DNA of 64,000 nucleotides, from positions 1-64,000 of the forward strand of contig NZ_JAJAQC010000018.1 in the NCBI RefSeq assembly GCF_027604915.1, read 5' to 3'. Under the pieces are notes generated by a model that had not been told where the DNA came from, did not search any database, and saw only the letters and a list, made by a program, of their open reading frames with translations. The stretch comes from Streptomonospora mangrovi. GTDB taxonomy: Bacteria > Actinomycetota > Actinomycetes > Streptosporangiales > Streptosporangiaceae. A program made the position numbers and the translations under genes. Shown here one piece after another: positions 62,197 to 64,000 of the stretch (positions are counted from its first letter, which is position 1; each line of letters begins with the position of its first letter).

Positions 62197-62394
62197 AGTG
62201 CCGAATCATTCTCTGACGTGCCGTTTTACCCGCGAGGGCGCACCCACCAATACCGTTCGACCCCGCCGTGCACCGCGTAGGCCCGAAACCACCGAGCACC
62301 TACGGAGCACCATGACCGCGACGGCGTCCGTCCTAGACTTCGCCAGCATCCTCGAATAGCCAAGTGAATGTGAACATATGGGTACGCCTCGTAG
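62197..62394 (+). repeat. 198-bp imperfect direct repeat R2
   Basis: Partner of R1, in the same orientation and 4,835 bp away. It lies between the giant gene and the companion nuclease-like gene, ending 2 bp before the latter's stop. Here the short peptide after ATG 62311 ends after 15 codons (MTATASVLDFASILE). Confidence 0.8.
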
Positions 62395-62396
62395 GT

Positions 62397-63269
62397 TCAG
62401 TGGGTGCCCTCTGCACCACCACGTACCCGAGCGATCTTGAAGATGGCCACAGGACCCAAGAACGGTGATGGACCACTAGTAAGGGGATAGTCCTGACCCA
62501 TACCGGCGTAGAGGACGAGCCCGTTCCCTGACAGCTCTTTCAAGATTTCAGTGATGCTCCGCTGCGCGTCCCGTACCTCAGAACGAGAGTACTCGATATC
62601 TGACGATATATCGCTCCAGTCACGGAAGGCTTGCACCGCACTATCAATGACATCCTGTTCCTCGTCTGAGCAGTCGTCTGGCTCGATGTGTTCTAACCAC
62701 CCCAGGCAGCCAGAGAGGATAGGCCAAAGATCCCGCCCCGTCTTCACATGGTTGAGCGCCACGACATGAGGCTCTGGGTCGTCCACCGTAATGACATCGA
62801 TAATTCGATCGACCTGATCCCTTTTCAGCTTGCTGATCACATCGGCAAGCGTCTTGATCCCCCACACTTCAATAATGACGCCCCTGTACAAGGGGCGAAG
62901 TTCGTTGTCGATGAATTGGTCAACTTCGCCTGGTGCCGTATCGTTTGTGAGGAAACGCCATACCCTCACGTCACGGTGCTCCTGGAGGCAGCCCTCCAAA
63001 TCTCTGCGGATCTTTGCCTTGGTTCTATCAATCCGCTCGCCGCGCGTGGCGTGTGCCGCGAAGAACACCCGAGCTTTAGGGCAGTATCCGTCATTCTTGG
63101 TGTCCCCCTTCGGACCGGCGGCCCGCACGGGTTCATAGTCACCCGGGTACAACTCCATGCCGAGACGGTCCATGCAATCCTGGAAGGCGTTGCCCTCAAG
63201 CCGAAGCAACTGGCCTTCAACGAGTTTCCGCAGCGAGTTCTGATCCATAGGAGTCATTATTCCGATCAT
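62397..63269 (-). CDS. Companion nuclease-like protein of the defence segment
   Basis: A 290-residue protein. 'LEGNAFQDCMDRLGMELYPG', 'GPKGDTKNDGYCPKARVFFA', 'AHATRGERIDRTKAKIRRD' and 'VRVWRFLTND' match an N-terminal domain seen in bacterial defence-associated proteins of the PD-(D/E)XK-like kind. The Asp of DTKNDGY is kept, but the usual Gln after FF is Ala, so catalysis is doubtful. The C-terminal half, with 'KSLADVISKLKRDQ'-like helices, resembles the non-ATPase part of ABC-3C-type systems. ATG at 63269 (GGGGCGG upstream) is chosen over 63488; 63248 is also possible. It is transcribed in the same direction as the giant gene, across R2. Confidence 0.55.
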   Translation of the reverse strand: MIGIMTPMDQNSLRKLVEGQLLRLEGNAFQDCMDRLGMELYPGDYEPVRAAGPKGDTKNDGYCPKARVFFAAHATRGERIDRTKAKIRRDLEGCLQEHRDVRVWRFLTNDTAPGEVDQFIDNELRPLYRGVIIEVWGIKTLADVISKLKRDQVDRIIDVITVDDPEPHVVALNHVKTGRDLWPILSGCLGWLEHIEPDDCSDEEQDVIDSAVQAFRDWSDISSDIEYSRSEVRDAQRSITEILKELSGNGLVLYAGMGQDYPLTSGPSPFLGPVAIFKIARVRGGAEGTH

Positions 63270-63811
63270 CCGCCCCACATCCGCTGGGGGCGGACTTACA
63301 GTGACGTGCTCGGCTGTGGAGCCGGGCCGGCGAGTGGCGAGGCAGCCGAGGACCCCGCGCAGCGTGTCGGCGTCCTCGGTGTCCTGCGCGGTCTCGGGGG
63401 CGGCGAACTGGTGCAGAAGCGCGTATGAGGCGGGGTGCGGCTGAACTGGGACGGTTGTGGATGCTGGTGCCGTGGCGGCGCCGGTCAATCAGTCACGCCT
63501 CGGTCAGGATGTTGAGGTCGTGGCTGACGCTGTGCGCGCTCGGGGTAACGCGGCGGCGAGGTCTCCGGCGCGCACGCCCTCGGAGGGGCGGCGCCACGTT
63601 CAAGGCGCGCGCCTTTGCGCGTTCCTCCATAACGAAAGCAATGGAAAGTGCCTTACAAAACCGGTCCAGTTATACGAGAATTGGACTCCACAACATTCTA
63701 AGTACGTGCGGATATTTCTCACGGCACATATTGACTGGTCCTGAAAAGGTGGGTGTAGATGTCGGTGCCCTACCGGGCGTGCCCTGCAACCAGCACAGGG
63801 AGGGAATCCGC
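63270..63811. other. Intergenic region before the final HATPase gene
   Basis: About 540 bp. The part to 63488 continues the frame of the nuclease-like gene but is high-GC and unlike it ('ADTLRGVLGCLATRRPGSTAEHVTVSPP'), perhaps a fragment of another gene. The part from about 63630 to 63750 is AT-rich (TTATACGAGAATTGG, ATATTGACTGG) and may be the promoter for the next gene. Confidence 0.45.
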
Positions 63812-64000
63812 ATGCAGCCCCACCGGCCCACACCCGCCAATCCGCCTCCGAACACCCTCTGCCGCATCCTCGCCACGTCCGATCCCTCCCAGGTCGGCGC
63901 CGTGCGCGCGTGGAACGCCGAGGCCACCGTCGAGGAGGCGCGCAGCCACGACATCCAGCTCGTGGCCGGTGAACTCGTCGCCAATGCTCTAACCCACTCG
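63812..64000 (+). CDS. HATPase-type regulator, partial (runs off window edge)
   Basis: The first 63 residues of another GHKL ATPase-like protein. After a proline-rich start, 'LATSDPSQVGAVRAWNAEAT' leads to the N-box 'IQLVAGELVANALTHS', as in the anti-sigma-like gene at 55174. G1 and G2 boxes lie beyond the window. ATG at 63812 has GGGAGGG upstream. Probably a member of the same regulator family. Confidence 0.75.
   Translation, partial: MQPHRPTPANPPPNTLCRILATSDPSQVGAVRAWNAEATVEEARSHDIQLVAGELVANALTHS

Noticed and set aside
1-64000. CRISPR array
   Set aside because: No set of regularly spaced short repeats was seen; the repeated boxes of the 38-43 kb array are spaced by whole genes.

Overview
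The window comes from a high-GC, spore-forming filamentous actinomycete, most likely of the Nocardiopsis/Streptomonospora/Thermobifida kind. This is inferred from base composition, an SsgA/SsgB-family sporulation protein, an orphan roadblock protein, DUF397/DUF5753 regulator pairs, a TIGR02611-type membrane protein and a leucine-type acyl-CoA carboxylase operon resembling that of Streptomyces. No rRNA or housekeeping marker fixes the genus.

Positions 1-21,850 look like chromosomal backbone. After a transposase fragment at the edge come small membrane or coiled-coil proteins, a CsoR/CopZ copper pair with a visible operator, a type II NADH dehydrogenase, and a TetR-controlled operon (accD-accA-acdH). 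In accA the biotin carboxylase domain carries a low-complexity insert. Next are a HExxH protein, a secreted TNT-domain toxin-like protein, an alpha/beta hydrolase, thrS, an FAD monooxygenase, tRNA-Val(CAC), SsgB, a class IV aminotransferase, a roadblock protein and the tRNA cluster Gly-Gly-Cys-Val(GAC).

From tRNA-Val(GAC) at 21,768 onward the content is that of an integrative conjugative element: tyrosine integrase and excisionase next to the tRNA; an XF1762-type protein, a C5-cytosine methyltransferase and a PAPS-reductase-like protein; then a conjugation module on the + strand (26,445-36,388) with a regulator, VirB2-like pilin, VirB6/TrbL-like channel, PrgI-like protein, VirB4-like ATPase, TraG/VirD4-like coupling protein, replication-relaxation protein and SLT-NlpC/P60 wall hydrolase. 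The right attachment site was not found in the window. A decayed second integrase C-terminus lies at 36.6 kb.

From 38.5 to 44.1 kb a minus-strand array of about ten small orphan genes is punctuated by a repeated putative RNA element: a hairpin with a conserved loop followed by a 14-nt box, placed between one stop codon and the next start. At least four of the small proteins look like divergent paralogues. Two copies of the element contain G/C homopolymer runs that look like sequence artefacts. This array is the best candidate for something undescribed.

From 44.7 to 54.4 kb lies a complete minus-strand Tad/Flp pilus operon, ending in a membrane OmpA-SARP fusion. From 55 kb to the end is a regulatory and defence segment: HATPase, DUF5753 and DUF397 genes, then a ~1,350-residue Mrr-nuclease/STAND-type ATPase, a companion nuclease-like protein, and a 198-bp imperfect direct repeat on each side of the giant gene. 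Its composition is lower in GC than the backbone, consistent with acquired defence cargo.
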